Assembly (NCBI GenBank): GCA_030041005.1
Contig: JASHOR010000043.1
Coordinates: 62,001 to 126,000 of the forward strand
Direction: 5' to 3'
Length of the DNA stretch: 64,000 nucleotides
Source: Xanthobacteraceae bacterium
GTDB lineage: Bacteria; Pseudomonadota; Alphaproteobacteria; Rhizobiales; Xanthobacteraceae
Of the stretch, positions 16,859-27,942 are shown piece after piece. How positions within the stretch are numbered: position 1 is the first letter of the stretch; each line of letters opens with the position of its first letter. A program made the translations under genes and the position numbers. The notes under the pieces are model-generated. The model made no database searches, had not been told where the DNA came from, and saw only the letters and a list, made by a program, of their open reading frames with translations.

Positions 16859-18700
16859 ATGGCAGCCAGTGAAGCGAACGCCAACGCCCCGGCTCCAGCC
16901 ATCAACGGCCGCGCCTACGCAATTGAAGACCACGTCTACGATGTCGTCGTTGTCGGTGCGGGCGGCGCGGGGCTGCGCGCGGTGGTCGGCTGCAGCGAGG
17001 CAGGCTTGCGCACTGCCTGCATCACCAAGGTGTTCCCGACGCGCTCGCATACCGTTGCGGCCCAGGGCGGTATCGCCGCCGCGCTCGGGAACATGGGCGA
17101 GGACGATTGGCGCTGGCACATGTACGACACGGTCAAGGGTTCCGATTGGTTGGGCGATCAGGACGCCATCGAGTACCTGTGCCGCAACGCGCCCGAAGCG
17201 GTCTACGAACTGGAACATTGGGGCCTTCCGTTCTCCCGCCGGGAAGAGGACGGCAAAATCTACCAACGGCCATTCGGCGGGATGACGACCCACTACGGCA
17301 AGGGAACCGCCCAGCGCACCTGTGCCGCTGCCGACCGTACCGGCCACGCGATGTTGCACACGATGTACGGTCAGGCGTTGCGCCATTCGGCCGAGTTTTT
17401 TGTCGAATATTTCGCCATCGACCTGATCATGGACGAGGACGGCTGCTGCCGCGGTGTAGTCGCGCTCAACCTCGACGACGGCTCGATCCATCGCTTTTCC
17501 GCGCAGATAACGATGGTCGCGACCGGCGGCTATGGCCGCGCCTACGCGTCATGCACGGGGGCGCACACGCAAACCGGCGACGGCAATGCCATGGTGCTTC
17601 GCGCCGGGCTGCCGCTGCAGGATATGGAATTTGTGCAATTCCACCCGACCGGAGTTTACGGCGCCGGCGTGCTGATCACCGAGGGCGCGCGCGGCGAAGG
17701 CGCCTATCTGGTCAATTCCGAAGGCGAGCGTTTCATGGAGCGCTACGCGCCGTCGGCGAAAGACCTTGCCTCGCGCGATGTGGTCTCGCGCGCCATGACG
17801 ATCGAGATTCGCGAAGGCCGCGGGGCCGGGCCGAAGAAGGACCACATCTACCTTCATCTCGATCATCTCGACCCGAAGATCCTTGCCGAACGGCTGCCGG
17901 GCATTACCGAATCGGCGCGCATCTTCGCCGGCGTCGATCTGACGCGCGAGCCGGTGCCGATCGTGCCGACGGTGCATTACAACATGGGCGGCATCGCCAC
18001 CAATTATCATGGGGAGGCGATGACCAAGCGCGGCGGCAATCCCGACCACGTCGTTCCGGGCCTGATGGCGCTGGGCGAGGCGGCCTGCGTCTCGGTGCAC
18101 GGCGCCAACCGGCTTGGCTCGAACTCGCTCATCGATCTCGTCGTGTTCGGCCGCGCGGCGGCATTGCGCTGCGCCGAAATCCTGACGGCGAACGACAAGC
18201 AGCCCGAACTGCCGAAGGATTCTGCCGAGCGGCCGCTGTCGCGCCTCGACAAGTTCCGCCACGCCTCCGGCCCGACTCCGACGGCGCAGTTGCGCGGCCG
18301 CATGCAGCATGTAATGCAGAGCAATTGCGCGGTTTTTCGCACCGGGGAAGTGCTGCAGGAGGGGTCGAAGCTCATTCACGAAGTCTTCGCCGGAATTGCC
18401 GACGTGCGCGTCTCCGACCGTTCGCTGATCTGGAATTCCGATCTGATCGAAACGCTGGAATTCGCCAACCTGATCGAGCAGGCGGTCGTCACCATGGATT
18501 CCGCCGTCAACCGCACCGAAAGCCGCGGCGCGCACGCGCGCGAGGATTTTCCCGAACGCGACGACAAGGGCTGGATGAAGCACACGCTCGCCTGGCTCGA
18601 TGTCGAGTCAGGCAAGGTGACCATCGATTACCGGCCGGTTCACTCGTTCACCCTGACCAACGATGTGTCCTACATCGAGCCGGTCAAGCGGGTGTATTGA
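16859..18700 (+). CDS. sdhA: Succinate dehydrogenase flavoprotein subunit
   Basis: 613 residues; oxidises succinate to fumarate with covalently bound FAD. The FAD site [12 protein letters not shown] (30-41) and the covalent-FAD histidine in [12 protein letters not shown] (His64) are present. Also present are the substrate-binding HPTGVYGAG and [11 protein letters not shown] segments and the C-terminal THTLAW-like KHTLAWLD. Begins 3 bp after sdhD. Length is standard for the family. Confidence 0.98.
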   Translation: MAASEANANAPAPAINGRAYAIEDHVYDVVVVGAGGAGLRAVVGCSEAGLRTACITKVFPTRSHTVAAQGGIAAALGNMGEDDWRWHMYDTVKGSDWLGDQDAIEYLCRNAPEAVYELEHWGLPFSRREEDGKIYQRPFGGMTTHYGKGTAQRTCAAADRTGHAMLHTMYGQALRHSAEFFVEYFAIDLIMDEDGCCRGVVALNLDDGSIHRFSAQITMVATGGYGRAYASCTGAHTQTGDGNAMVLRAGLPLQDMEFVQFHPTGVYGAGVLITEGARGEGAYLVNSEGERFMERYAPSAKDLASRDVVSRAMTIEIREGRGAGPKKDHIYLHLDHLDPKILAERLPGITESARIFAGVDLTREPVPIVPTVHYNMGGIATNYHGEAMTKRGGNPDHVVPGLMALGEAACVSVHGANRLGSNSLIDLVVFGRAAALRCAEILTANDKQPELPKDSAERPLSRLDKFRHASGPTPTAQLRGRMQHVMQSNCAVFRTGEVLQEGSKLIHEVFAGIADVRVSDRSLIWNSDLIETLEFANLIEQAVVTMDSAVNRTESRGAHAREDFPERDDKGWMKHTLAWLDVESGKVTIDYRPVHSFTLTNDVSYIEPVKRVY

Positions 18701-18720
18701 AAGTTCGAGGTCTCTTACGC

Positions 18721-19500
18721 ATGGCCCAGTTTGCGCTGCCGAAAAATTCGAAAATCACCGAAGGCAAGACCTGGCCGCGGCCGACGAGCGCCAAGGCCGA
18801 GCGCGAGTACCGTATCTATCGGTGGAATCCCGATGACGGGCGCAATCCGCGCATCGACACCTACACCGTCGATACCGGCGATTGCGGGCCCATGGTGCTC
18901 GACGGGCTCATCTGGATCAAGAACAACATCGACGCCACGCTGACCTTTCGCCGTTCCTGCCGCGAAGGCGTCTGCGGCTCCTGTTCGATGAATATCGACG
19001 GCGTCAACACGCTCGCCTGCACCAAGGCGATGAGCGACATCAAGGGACCCATCCGCATCTATCCGCTGCCGCACATGCCGGTCGTGAAGGACCTTGTCCC
19101 CGACCTCACCAATTTCTACGCCCAGCACGCCTCGGTCGAGCCGTGGCTGCAAACGGTGTCGCCGACGCCGCGCAAGGAATGGAAGCAGAGCCATGAGGAC
19201 CGGCAGCGGCTCGATGGGCTCTATGAGTGCATTCTCTGCGCCTGCTGCTCGACGGCCTGCCCGAGCTATTGGTGGAATTCCGATCGTTTCCTCGGCCCGG
19301 CGGCGCTGTTGCAGGCGCGGCGCTGGATCGTGGATTCCCGCGATGAGGCGACCGGCGAGCGGCTTGACAACCTGGAAGATCCGTTCCGCCTCTACCGCTG
19401 CCACACGATCATGAATTGCACGAAGGCCTGTCCCAAGCATCTCAATCCGGCGAAGGCCATTGCCGAAATCAAGCGCGCGCTGGTCGAGCGGCAGGTGTGA
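18721..19500 (+). CDS. sdhB: Succinate dehydrogenase iron-sulfur subunit
   Basis: 259 residues carrying the three iron-sulfur clusters that pass electrons from FAD to quinone. [15 protein letters not shown] binds the [2Fe-2S] cluster; [12 protein letters not shown] and [17 protein letters not shown] bind the [4Fe-4S] and [3Fe-4S] clusters. The ATG at 18721 comes 20 bp after the sdhA stop. Last gene of the operon, followed by a palindromic repeat that probably ends transcription. Confidence 0.98.
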   Translation: MAQFALPKNSKITEGKTWPRPTSAKAEREYRIYRWNPDDGRNPRIDTYTVDTGDCGPMVLDGLIWIKNNIDATLTFRRSCREGVCGSCSMNIDGVNTLACTKAMSDIKGPIRIYPLPHMPVVKDLVPDLTNFYAQHASVEPWLQTVSPTPRKEWKQSHEDRQRLDGLYECILCACCSTACPSYWWNSDRFLGPAALLQARRWIVDSRDEATGERLDNLEDPFRLYRCHTIMNCTKACPKHLNPAKAIAEIKRALVERQV

Positions 19501-19504
19501 TCCC

Positions 19505-19586
19505 CGTCATTGCGAGCGAAGCGAAGCAATCCACTCTTGAGCTTTGGAGGCCGGATTGCCTGGTCGCTTCGCTTCTCGCAATGACA
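19505..19586. repeat. Intergenic palindrome, CGTCATTGCGAG type
   Basis: Left arm CGTCATTGCGAGCGAAGCG with AAGCAATCC, right arm GGATTGCC followed by GCTTCGCTTCTCGCAATGAC. Imperfect inverted repeat of about 80 bp, one of the commonest intergenic repeats of Bradyrhizobium-type genomes. It lies between the convergent sdhB and argG genes, so it may terminate both. A degenerate relative lies near 30.7 kb. Confidence 0.8.
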
Positions 19587-19590
19587 AGAT

Positions 19591-20838
<1,248 letters not shown>

Positions 20839-20905
20839 TGGCAAATCCCAGCAAATGCGGGCGGACTATAGACTGCGGCCGATGCGGCGCAAGCGTTCGC
20901 AGCTC

Positions 20906-21685
20906 TCAGGAAGGTTTGCCGGGCCGCGGAGCGAGCAGCCGCAAGAGTGCCGCGAGGGCGCGATGGACAGCGCCACCGGCCTCGCCCAGTTTACGTTCGG
21001 CGGCTTCATCGTCGACGCGGTCGGCAGCCCAGCGAAACATGAATCGGTGCGTGACCCATATCAGAATGAACATGAAGATTCCGGCGAACGCCACGTCGGT
21101 GAAGAAATGGCCGCCGCCGGCAATGCGCAAGACTCCGATTGCCGCGCCAAAAGCCAGCGCTGCGCCATAGGCCAGGGCGCGCCATTGCGGCGGCGCCAAC
21201 GCGGCCGGGGCGAGCGTCCAGAACCCGCCGGAAGGCTCGCCGGCAATATACGAGCAATTGGTCGGGCAGTCGCCGCGCGGGTCCCACCAAGGGGTGAAGT
21301 GGAGGGGCCCGCCGAATTCGGCAATGTCGATCGGCCGCGCGCGGCCCCAATGGTCTTTCAGGATCACATTGGTAAGAAGCCCAGGCCCGAGTGCCATCGT
21401 CACAATGAGGAAAACGGCGGCGCGGCTGCCGACAAGCATGCGGCGCCGGGGCATGATCAGCTTGCCGATAATGGCGAGGCAGGCCGGCGCCAGTATGAGC
21501 GTGATGAGCCATCGTGCCCCGGCGCGCAGGCCCAGAGCCCACGATTGGGAGTTGACCACGAACAAATCTTTTTGGCGATTGTAGAAGAGCGCGGAAATTT
21601 CAATGTCCAATCGCGGATAGGCCGCAAAAAGCACGCCAATGACCGCGGCGATCAGGAGGCCGATCACTAACCCGGTTCGGTTCAT
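20906..21685 (-). CDS. PAP2-family membrane phosphatase
   Basis: 259 residues, about six membrane helices. The three acid-phosphatase motifs are KDHWGRARP, SYIAGEPSGGF and RIAGGGHFFTDV, with their expected Lys/Arg, Ser/Gly and catalytic His. Similar proteins dephosphorylate lipid phosphates such as phosphatidylglycerol phosphate, undecaprenyl diphosphate or the lipid A 1-phosphate (LpxE). The long insert with DPRGDCPTN before motif 2 resembles LpxE/PgpB-type lipid phosphatases. Probably follows rlmN and the next membrane gene in one operon. Start ATG at 21685. Confidence 0.88.
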   Translation of the reverse strand: MNRTGLVIGLLIAAVIGVLFAAYPRLDIEISALFYNRQKDLFVVNSQSWALGLRAGARWLITLILAPACLAIIGKLIMPRRRMLVGSRAAVFLIVTMALGPGLLTNVILKDHWGRARPIDIAEFGGPLHFTPWWDPRGDCPTNCSYIAGEPSGGFWTLAPAALAPPQWRALAYGAALAFGAAIGVLRIAGGGHFFTDVAFAGIFMFILIWVTHRFMFRWAADRVDDEAAERKLGEAGGAVHRALAALLRLLAPRPGKPS

Positions 21686-21719
21686 GACCGACGGTCCGCT
21701 GGTTTTTGTGCGACCATGA

Positions 21720-22148
21720 TCATTTCCGGAAACCCGCCTTGCGGCCGGCGAACGCCCAATACACCAGGCCCCCGGCGATGCCCGAAGCCGCGATCACTTC
21801 GTGGCCATGGGGCAAAATGTGCTCAGGCGCGCCGCTGTCGCGGGCAAAATCGATTCCGTACCGAAGGGCCAGCGCCAGCAGGCCTCCGACCGCGCCATAG
21901 AAAATCACGGAACGCCAAGCGAAACCTTCGGCCAGCGCGATCAACAGGATCGCCGGCAGCACAGCGACGGCGGCAATGACGGCGCCGCCTATGGCAATCA
22001 GGGACCATAGCACCGCCCCCGGCACGCTCTGCGTCGCCCATTGATCCCATTGCGGGGGCAGTGCGCCGACGGCAAGTACAATCGAGGCCGCGAGGCAGGC
22101 CAGAACATACGCGATCAACACCATGAACAGGCGGGCGATGATCGTCAT
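21720..22148 (-). CDS. Conserved membrane protein
   Basis: 142 residues from the ATG at 22148, with four hydrophobic helices (ARLFMVLIAYVLACLAASIV, VLWSLIAIGGAVIAAVAVLP, SVIFYGAVGGLLALALRYG, EVIAASGIAGGLVYWAFAG). A long upstream extension is Arg-rich and antisense-like, so it was dropped. It begins 8 bp after the rlmN stop and ends 34 bp before the PAP2 start, so the three are likely co-transcribed. Family unknown to me. Confidence 0.78.
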   Translation of the reverse strand: MTIIARLFMVLIAYVLACLAASIVLAVGALPPQWDQWATQSVPGAVLWSLIAIGGAVIAAVAVLPAILLIALAEGFAWRSVIFYGAVGGLLALALRYGIDFARDSGAPEHILPHGHEVIAASGIAGGLVYWAFAGRKAGFRK

Positions 22149-22156
22149 TGTCGATG

Positions 22157-23383
22157 TCAGTCCGTCATTGCCATCGCGCGCAGCGCCAAGCGCTCGCGGG
22201 CGGTGAGTTTTTCGCTTGCGCTCTTGAGCTGGCCGCAGGCAGCAAGAATGTCGCGACCACGCGGGGTGCGCACCGGCGAGGCATAGCCGGCATCGAAGAC
22301 GATTTCCGAGAATCTTTCGATCTGCTCCCAGTCGGAGCACTCGTATTTGCTGCCGGGCCACGGATTGAACGGGATCAGATTGATCTTGGCGGGGATGCCC
22401 TTGATGAGCCGCACCAGGGCTTTGGCGTCGGCAAGCGAGTCATTGACGCCCTTGAGCATGACGTATTCGAACGTGATGCGTCGCGCGTTGGAAAGGCCGG
22501 GGTAATTGCGGCAGGCTGAAAGCAGCTCGCGCAACGGGTATTTGCGATTGAGCGGGACGAGTTGGTCGCGCACGTCGTCTGTCACCGCGTGCAAGGAAAC
22601 CGCCAGCATCACGCCGATCTCGGTCCCGACGCGGGGTATCTGCGGCACCACCCCCGATGTCGACAGCGTGATGCGTCGCTTGGAAATGCTCAAGCCGTCG
22701 CCGTCCGCCACCAGATTGAGCGCGTCGCGTACCGCTTCGAAATTGTAGAGCGGTTCGCCCATGCCCATCACGACGATATTGGAGATGAGCCGCGACTCGG
22801 GCCTGTTGCCTGCCCCCGGCGGCTGTTGCCAATCCGCCAGCCTGTCGCGCGCCAGCAGGACCTGGCCCACGATCTCGCCGGCCGTCAGATTGCGGACGAG
22901 GCGCTGCGTGCCGGTGTGGCAGAACGAGCAATTGAGCGTGCAGCCGACCTGGCTGGAAATGCAAAGAGTGCCGCGATCGGTTTCGGGAATATAGACGCAT
23001 TCGACGTCATGCGGCCGGCCGGCCACTTCGCCAGGCAGCCGGACGAGCCATTTTCTCGTCCCATCGACCGAAATCTGCTCGTCGGCGGCTTCAGGCCGGG
23101 CCAGCGTAAACCGGCCTGCCAGCGCCGCGCGCAATTCCTTCGACAGGGTCGTCATTTCATCGAAGCTTTGTGCGCCGCGCAGGTAAAGCCAGTGCCAGAT
23201 CTGCTGCACCCGCATGCGGCGCTGCGGCTCAGCCACGCCGATGTCGCCGAGCGCAGCGGCGAGCGCTGCGCGCGACCAGCCGACAAGCGAGGGCTTATCG
23301 GGCGCGACATAGCTTTCGAGAGGGCGTTTCTCGATGAGGCCGAGCGACGTAAGGGCATCCGCCCGAACTGCGGCACGCGTCAT
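22157..23383 (-). CDS. rlmN: 23S rRNA / tRNA adenine-C2 methyltransferase
   Basis: 408-residue radical SAM enzyme that methylates C2 of A2503 in 23S rRNA and A37 of some tRNAs. The radical-SAM cluster motif is CTLNCSFC, with Cys148, Cys152 and Cys155. The SAM-binding GMGEPLYNF motif follows, and the C-terminal ILAACGQL holds the methyl-carrier cysteine. An N-terminal helical RNA-binding domain precedes the barrel. ATG at 23383. Type B and A hairpins lie between this gene and the IalB-like gene upstream. Confidence 0.97.
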   Translation of the reverse strand: MTRAAVRADALTSLGLIEKRPLESYVAPDKPSLVGWSRAALAAALGDIGVAEPQRRMRVQQIWHWLYLRGAQSFDEMTTLSKELRAALAGRFTLARPEAADEQISVDGTRKWLVRLPGEVAGRPHDVECVYIPETDRGTLCISSQVGCTLNCSFCHTGTQRLVRNLTAGEIVGQVLLARDRLADWQQPPGAGNRPESRLISNIVVMGMGEPLYNFEAVRDALNLVADGDGLSISKRRITLSTSGVVPQIPRVGTEIGVMLAVSLHAVTDDVRDQLVPLNRKYPLRELLSACRNYPGLSNARRITFEYVMLKGVNDSLADAKALVRLIKGIPAKINLIPFNPWPGSKYECSDWEQIERFSEIVFDAGYASPVRTPRGRDILAACGQLKSASEKLTARERLALRAMAMTD

Positions 23384-23422
23384 GGATCAATCCAGCAGCG
23401 AAGGGCACTCCCTGCCTGATCG

Positions 23423-23500
23423 CTAGTGTGGCGGTTCAGAAGTCCGCATCATTTCTGCCGCGCCCTCGTCATGCGGAGTTCTGAACCAAAGCCACACGAC
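23423..23500 (-). repeat. CTAG-family hairpin, type B copy 2 (reverse)
   Basis: Reverse-orientation type B: begins CTAGTGTGGCGGTTCAG and ends CAAAGCCACACGAC, with the three-base bulge on the right arm as expected after inversion. A spacer ATCAATGAGTTG of 12 bp, the complement of the A-B spacer with one change, joins it to the type A copy. Confidence 0.9.
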
Positions 23501-23512
23501 ATCAATGAGTTG

Positions 23513-23587
23513 CTAGCGTCCTTCGATTCCGAAGTTCGCAAACGAGGCTGCCGCATAATGACGCGAACTTCGGAATCGGGACACTAG
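23513..23587 (+). repeat. CTAG-family hairpin, type A copy 2 (reverse)
   Basis: Begins CTAGCGTCC, then a TT bulge, then CGATTCCGAAGTTCGC and its complement, ending CGGGACACTAG. Together with the type B copy it forms an inverted composite of the same design as at 13.5 kb. It ends 30 bp from the stop codon of the IalB-like gene. Confidence 0.9.
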
Positions 23588-23617
23588 ATAATCCGTCCCG
23601 GCAGAATGGAAAGATGG

Positions 23618-24229
23618 CTACTGGCACTCCTGTGCAACGCGATCGAGCGCCTCCGAAAGTCCCTTGAGCGAGTACGTATCGGTGGTTTGCGTTCCCCTCG
23701 ATGACTCGCCTTTTACCACCACCGTGTCGCCGTGCCTCATGGCGTCGACCATGTGGGCTTCTTCCGCCGTGTTTTTGATCCAGGCGCCATCGCCCTGGGT
23801 GTAAAATGCGAAGGTCGTGGAGCCGACCTGCGCGCTCGCTTCGGTGCCGGTCTTCAAGGGATAGCCGACGGAGACCGAGACCTCGTTGGTCACCTTGTCG
23901 GCCGGCCGGGTGGTGATGAACATGTAGGGCTGATTGCGCGGCCGATTGGCAGGCTTGGTTTCCGCCGACGTCGGTTTGGCGATCGCGAAGCAGATTTTCT
24001 TGCCTCCCGGAGTAGCGGTGTAAGCGCCCCAATCAGCATATTGGCCAAGCAGCGTCGGCTTGGCCTCCGTCGTCTGGGCAGTAGGAGGTTTCCTCTCCGG
24101 CGGCTTGCGTTTCGCCGCATGCGCCGGCGGGGCAGGCGGCTCCTGCGATTGCTGCGCGTACACTGAGCCGGCAAATCCCGCGGCAAGCAGAACCGCGAGA
24201 ACGCTGGATAAAGCTCGGCGATGATGCAT
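23618..24229 (-). CDS. IalB-like secreted protein
   Basis: 203 residues from the ATG at 24229, preceded by a GGGGAGG site; a start 20 codons upstream lacks one. Signal peptide (ALSSVLAVLLAAGFAGSVYAQ), then a Pro/Lys-rich linker (about 30-55), then an IalB-type domain (QYADWGAYTATPGGKKICFA, and FYTQGDGAWIKN) ending in a conserved-looking AQECQ. Named after invasion-associated locus B of Bartonella; in free-living relatives these are periplasmic proteins of unknown role, often present in several copies. Confidence 0.85.
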   Translation of the reverse strand: MHHRRALSSVLAVLLAAGFAGSVYAQQSQEPPAPPAHAAKRKPPERKPPTAQTTEAKPTLLGQYADWGAYTATPGGKKICFAIAKPTSAETKPANRPRNQPYMFITTRPADKVTNEVSVSVGYPLKTGTEASAQVGSTTFAFYTQGDGAWIKNTAEEAHMVDAMRHGDTVVVKGESSRGTQTTDTYSLKGLSEALDRVAQECQ

Positions 24230-24420
24230 CCGACCTCCCCAATCCGGTTCCTTGATAGCAAACATTTCAATCTTTATCCAATCCGGCAAAGCCGGTTGGC
24301 AATTCGACGGCGCTCGGGATGCGCGGATCGGCTGGGCCGTGCGCGCGGCCGGCGGGTCCTCTCCTCGAGCGGACTGCCGTCGAGTCGGGGACCGGCAGAA
24401 AGATATGCTAAATAAGACCT

Positions 24421-25395
24421 ATGAAAGCTGTGCTGTGTACTCATTTCGCCGGGCCAGACGAGCTGGAACTGGCCGACATTGCGCCGCCACAGGCGGCGGC
24501 GGGTGAAATTCTGGTGCGCGTCAAGGCCGCAGCGCTTAATTTCTTCGACACGCTCATCATTGCAGGCAAGTACCAACACAAGCCAGCGTTTCCGTTCTCC
24601 CCGGCAGCCGAGTTCGCGGGGATCGTCGAGGCCGTTGCGACCGACGTTCTGGATATTTCGCCAGGCGACCGGGTGATGGGTTATATGGGCTGGGGCGCTG
24701 CGCGGGAGCGCGTGGCTATCGCGGCGCAGCAGGTCGTGAAGCTGCCGGAAAATCTCGATTTCGATCGTGCCGCGGGATTGACCGTGACCTACGGTACGAC
24801 GCTCTATGCGCTACGCGAGCGCGCGCAGCTTGCGCCGCGGGAGACGCTCGTCGTGCTGGGGGCGTCCGGCGGTACCGGGCTTGCCGCGGTTGAACTCGGC
24901 AAAATGATGGGCGCGCGCGTCATCGCTTGCGCCTCGTCCGCGGCAAAGCTCGACTTTGCGCGCGCGCACGGGGCGGACGAGACGGTAGATTACAGCAAAG
25001 AGAACTTACGCGATGCGCTGAAAAGGCTGGGCGGCGAGCGTGGTATCGACGTCGTCTATGATCCGGTCGGCGGTCCCTACGCGGAGCCGGCCGTGCGTTC
25101 GCTCGGCTGGCTCGGCCGCTATCTGGTGGTCGGTTTTGCCGCCGGCGAGATTCCCAAAATCCCCCTCAACCTCGCGCTGCTCAAGAGCTGCGACATCCGC
25201 GGCGTGTTGTGGGGCACCTGGAACAAGCGGGAGCCCATGAAGCAGCGCGCGCTCATGACCGACATCGCGCGCTGGTGCCTTGAGGGCAAGCTGAGCGCGC
25301 ACGTTCACGCGGTCTATCCCCTGGCCGAGACCGCAGCCGCACTCAAGGCCATCGCCGACCGCAAGGTGATGGGTAAAATCGTACTGCGGCCGTAG
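24421..25395 (+). CDS. Quinone oxidoreductase-like zinc-less MDR protein
   Basis: 324 residues of the medium-chain dehydrogenase/reductase superfamily, QOR branch. An N-terminal GroES-like domain (ILVRVKAAALNFFDTLI) is followed by a Rossmann domain with LGASGGTGLAAVELGK for NADPH. The Cys ligands of zinc alcohol dehydrogenases are absent. Such enzymes reduce quinones or enoyl groups, and some act on acyl-CoAs. ATG at 24421. No operon partners. Confidence 0.92.
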   Translation: MKAVLCTHFAGPDELELADIAPPQAAAGEILVRVKAAALNFFDTLIIAGKYQHKPAFPFSPAAEFAGIVEAVATDVLDISPGDRVMGYMGWGAARERVAIAAQQVVKLPENLDFDRAAGLTVTYGTTLYALRERAQLAPRETLVVLGASGGTGLAAVELGKMMGARVIACASSAAKLDFARAHGADETVDYSKENLRDALKRLGGERGIDVVYDPVGGPYAEPAVRSLGWLGRYLVVGFAAGEIPKIPLNLALLKSCDIRGVLWGTWNKREPMKQRALMTDIARWCLEGKLSAHVHAVYPLAETAAALKAIADRKVMGKIVLRP

Positions 25396-25521
25396 CGCGG
25401 CCAAGCTTATTGAGGACGGTTTTTCAGTTCGAGAATTCGTCGTTTTGCCGGCCGGCGCCTCGGCAAGCGCCGCAAGCGGCATCGACAGCCAGGTGCGGGC
25501 GGGCAGGCGCGGCGTTACCTT

Positions 25522-25917
25522 TCACTGCGCAGGCGATTCACTGCGCAGGCGCTCGAGCGCGCGGCGCGCCGCCGCACGGTGCTCGGGTCTAATGTGCGAC
25601 GACACGGCCTTGAAGGCGGTGGCAAGCACCGCCGCGTCGTCGGCGAAACCGATCAGAGAAACATACTTCGGAATCAGATGATCCGGCACGACGAAGTAGG
25701 CGATCGCGCCGACCAGTATGGCCTTCACGTAGAGCGGAGTGCGGCGATCGAAGGCGCAATAATGAGCGGTGAGCAGTTGTTCGGCCAAAGGCAGGCTCGC
25801 GGCTTCGCGCAACAGCCTGCGCCACACCTTGCGGCGCAATGACGCTTCGTCGGCAGCCATGCCCCGCGCGAACGCGGCAAAATCCTGCCACGAAGCGGCT
25901 TGCTGTCGGAATCGCAT
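25522..25917 (-). CDS. YkvA-family (DUF1232) protein
   Basis: 131 residues; the central AILVGAIAYFVVPDHLIPKYVSLIGFADDAAV segment (here split in two conserved halves, AYFVVPDHLIP and GFADDAAV) is the DUF1232 signature, a short hydrophobic stretch followed by an Asp pair. Function unknown in the family; often membrane associated. A type C hairpin begins 17 bp upstream of its ATG, so the element must lie in or next to its promoter or leader. Confidence 0.88.
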   Translation of the reverse strand: MRFRQQAASWQDFAAFARGMAADEASLRRKVWRRLLREAASLPLAEQLLTAHYCAFDRRTPLYVKAILVGAIAYFVVPDHLIPKYVSLIGFADDAAVLATAFKAVSSHIRPEHRAAARRALERLRSESPAQ

Positions 25918-25934
25918 CTGCCCCTCCGGCGAAT

Positions 25935-26012
25935 CTAGTGGTGCAGATTTGACATTCGCTACCCCAACGCCACTCGCTCATGAAGCGAATGTCAAATCCA
26001 AGGCTCCACCGG
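25935..26012 (-). repeat. CTAG-family hairpin, type C copy 2 (reverse)
   Basis: Begins CTAGTGGTGC, inner arm AGATTTGACATTCGC and its partner GCGAATGTCAAATCC, ends AAGGCTCCACCGG. The bulge (here CTT) is on the right arm, consistent with inversion relative to the 13.7-kb copy. The loop includes the shared CGAGTGGC core on the minus strand. Confidence 0.88.
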
Positions 26013-26140
26013 CGACCGCCCGGTCAATGTTTGGTCGCCCGGTGCCAATTGCAACTATATCGGTCCGAAAGCCGGCGGCCGCAAGGCGGACGCGGCCCTG
26101 TTCATGGCTTGTTGACGGGCGGCGTCGCCTCGCGAACGCG

Positions 26141-27763
26141 TTACGCCGAGCGGCGCAGCAGCGGCATTGGCTCGTCGCCCTTTGATGCGCTGCGGCGCCT
26201 GTGCGTCGAATAGAATGAGGCGTTTTGCTCTCCGCGCAGCGCCTCGCGCGTGAACCGAATGAGATGATGGCCGACCAGCCCCATGCCGAGCGCCGCGTCG
26301 ATCTGGCCATGACGCAGCGCACGGCCGGCGGCGCGCCAGTACGAACGTCGGTAATCGGCAAGCAATCCGACGCGAAGCGCGATGTTGAACGCGAGCACCA
26401 GGGCTGCGCGAAGATTGTTGATCGTGAGCTTGCCGCGTGCGGGCCCGTGCATGCGGTTCCGGTAGGTGGCCTCGACCTGATAGGAAAAACGGGCGAACAG
26501 TCGCTCCGGGTCGTAGGCGTAGGCGATGCAGCGCTTCCACGTCGCCACCACCTCGTCGTACGGCCGCAGAAAGCGGACATTGCTTTCCAGGCCGCTGTCG
26601 TCGGTGATCAATCGCTCCTCGCGTTTGAGGCGTTCCCAGAGCGGCGTACGCGGCAACGCTTGCAGGAGATTGACGGTCAACATCGGCACCCGGGACGCAT
26701 CGATGAAGGCCTTGAGCCGGCCCTCCGTATCGGCCGTGTCGGTGTCGAGACCGAGGATGATGCCCGAGGTGACCTCCAGGCCGTAGCTGTTGAGGATGTT
26801 GATCGCCTCCATCATCGGCAGGGTGGCGTTTTGGTCCTTGTGCATGGCCTTGAGCGCGTCGATTTCCGGGGTCTCGATGCCGACGAAGACCGACTGGAAC
26901 TGTGCCTCGCGCATCAGCGCCAGGATTTCAGACTGTTTCGCCAGGTTGAGTGTCGCCTCGCAGGCAAACACCAGCGGATAGTCACGCTTGCGCTGCCACT
27001 GCACAAGGTGGCGCAGCATCTCGCGGGCTGCCTTGCGGTTGCCGATGAAATTGTCATCGACAAAATAGACCACGGGGGGATGGCCGGGCTGCGCCAGCAT
27101 CGTGTCGAGTTCGGCCATGATCTGTTCGGCGGTCTTGAGCCGGGGCTGGCGACCATAGAGCGCGGGGATGTCGCAGAACTCGCAGCGGTAGGGACAGCCG
27201 CTGGAAAATTGCAGGCTGGCGATCATGTAGCGATTGAGTCTGATCAGGTCGTAGGCGGGGAAGGGAAATTCGCTCAGCGCCAGCCGCTCCTTGGTTTCGA
27301 ACCGCCGTTGCGCGGGCGGCGGCGCGACGCTCGTATCGAGGCAGGCGATTAGCTGGTCGGTGGCATCCCCCATCTCCCCGATGTGGAGGTAATTGAATTC
27401 CGAATAGAGATCGGGCGCGCCGGACACGGAGGCGCCGCCGAGCACGGTGACTTTGCCGGCGGCCTTGGCGCGCGCGGCGATGCCGTGGATTTGCGGAGCC
27501 TGGATATGCATGCCGCTGACGAACACGGCGTCGGCCCAGGCAAAATCGGACGCCCGCGCCGGCGAGATGTTCTCGTCGATGAAGCGCACCTCCCAGCCCC
27601 GCGGCAGGTAAGCGGCGATCAGCAGCAGGCCCTGGGGCGGCATGAAGGCACGCACCCGGCCGAGCAGGCGATAGGAATGGGCAAAGGTACCGAATGACGG
27701 AGTGTATGCCGGGAAGACGCATAAAACCCGGCGGCGGCAAGCGACGGTCAGTGGGCACCGCAT
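26141..27763 (-). CDS. B12-binding radical SAM protein (HpnP-like?)
   Basis: 540 residues from the ATG at 27763. The N-terminal 150 residues form a cobalamin-binding-like Rossmann domain (AYTPSFGTFAHSYRLLG, then FVSGMHIQAPQ and VLGGASVSG). The radical SAM core has CPYRCEFC (Cys190, Cys194, Cys197), and a C-terminal DUF4070-like region follows. HpnP, which puts the C2 methyl on hopanoids, has this domain order, as do many uncharacterised methylases. No hopanoid genes are visible nearby, so the substrate is open. Confidence 0.8.
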   Translation of the reverse strand: MRCPLTVACRRRVLCVFPAYTPSFGTFAHSYRLLGRVRAFMPPQGLLLIAAYLPRGWEVRFIDENISPARASDFAWADAVFVSGMHIQAPQIHGIAARAKAAGKVTVLGGASVSGAPDLYSEFNYLHIGEMGDATDQLIACLDTSVAPPPAQRRFETKERLALSEFPFPAYDLIRLNRYMIASLQFSSGCPYRCEFCDIPALYGRQPRLKTAEQIMAELDTMLAQPGHPPVVYFVDDNFIGNRKAAREMLRHLVQWQRKRDYPLVFACEATLNLAKQSEILALMREAQFQSVFVGIETPEIDALKAMHKDQNATLPMMEAINILNSYGLEVTSGIILGLDTDTADTEGRLKAFIDASRVPMLTVNLLQALPRTPLWERLKREERLITDDSGLESNVRFLRPYDEVVATWKRCIAYAYDPERLFARFSYQVEATYRNRMHGPARGKLTINNLRAALVLAFNIALRVGLLADYRRSYWRAAGRALRHGQIDAALGMGLVGHHLIRFTREALRGEQNASFYSTHRRRSASKGDEPMPLLRRSA

Positions 27764-27942
27764 AGAGAACCCCCTGCGTGGGAGCTGCCATTCAAAGTCT
27801 GCAAATGTGGCAGGAAAATCAAGGCTTGGCGCCAAGAGGCCGAAGCAATTCCGTCGGCGATGGCGTTGCGCCGGGCGGCCGGCTGACTATATTCCCGGCG
27901 GACGCACGGGCCCCTCGGGGCTCGTTTTGGTTTAATAGGCCC

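Noticed and set aside
17107-18720. Extension of the sdhB frame upstream through sdhA
   Set aside because: It is the wrong frame of sdhA. The sdhB start at 18721 gives the standard length and N-terminus.
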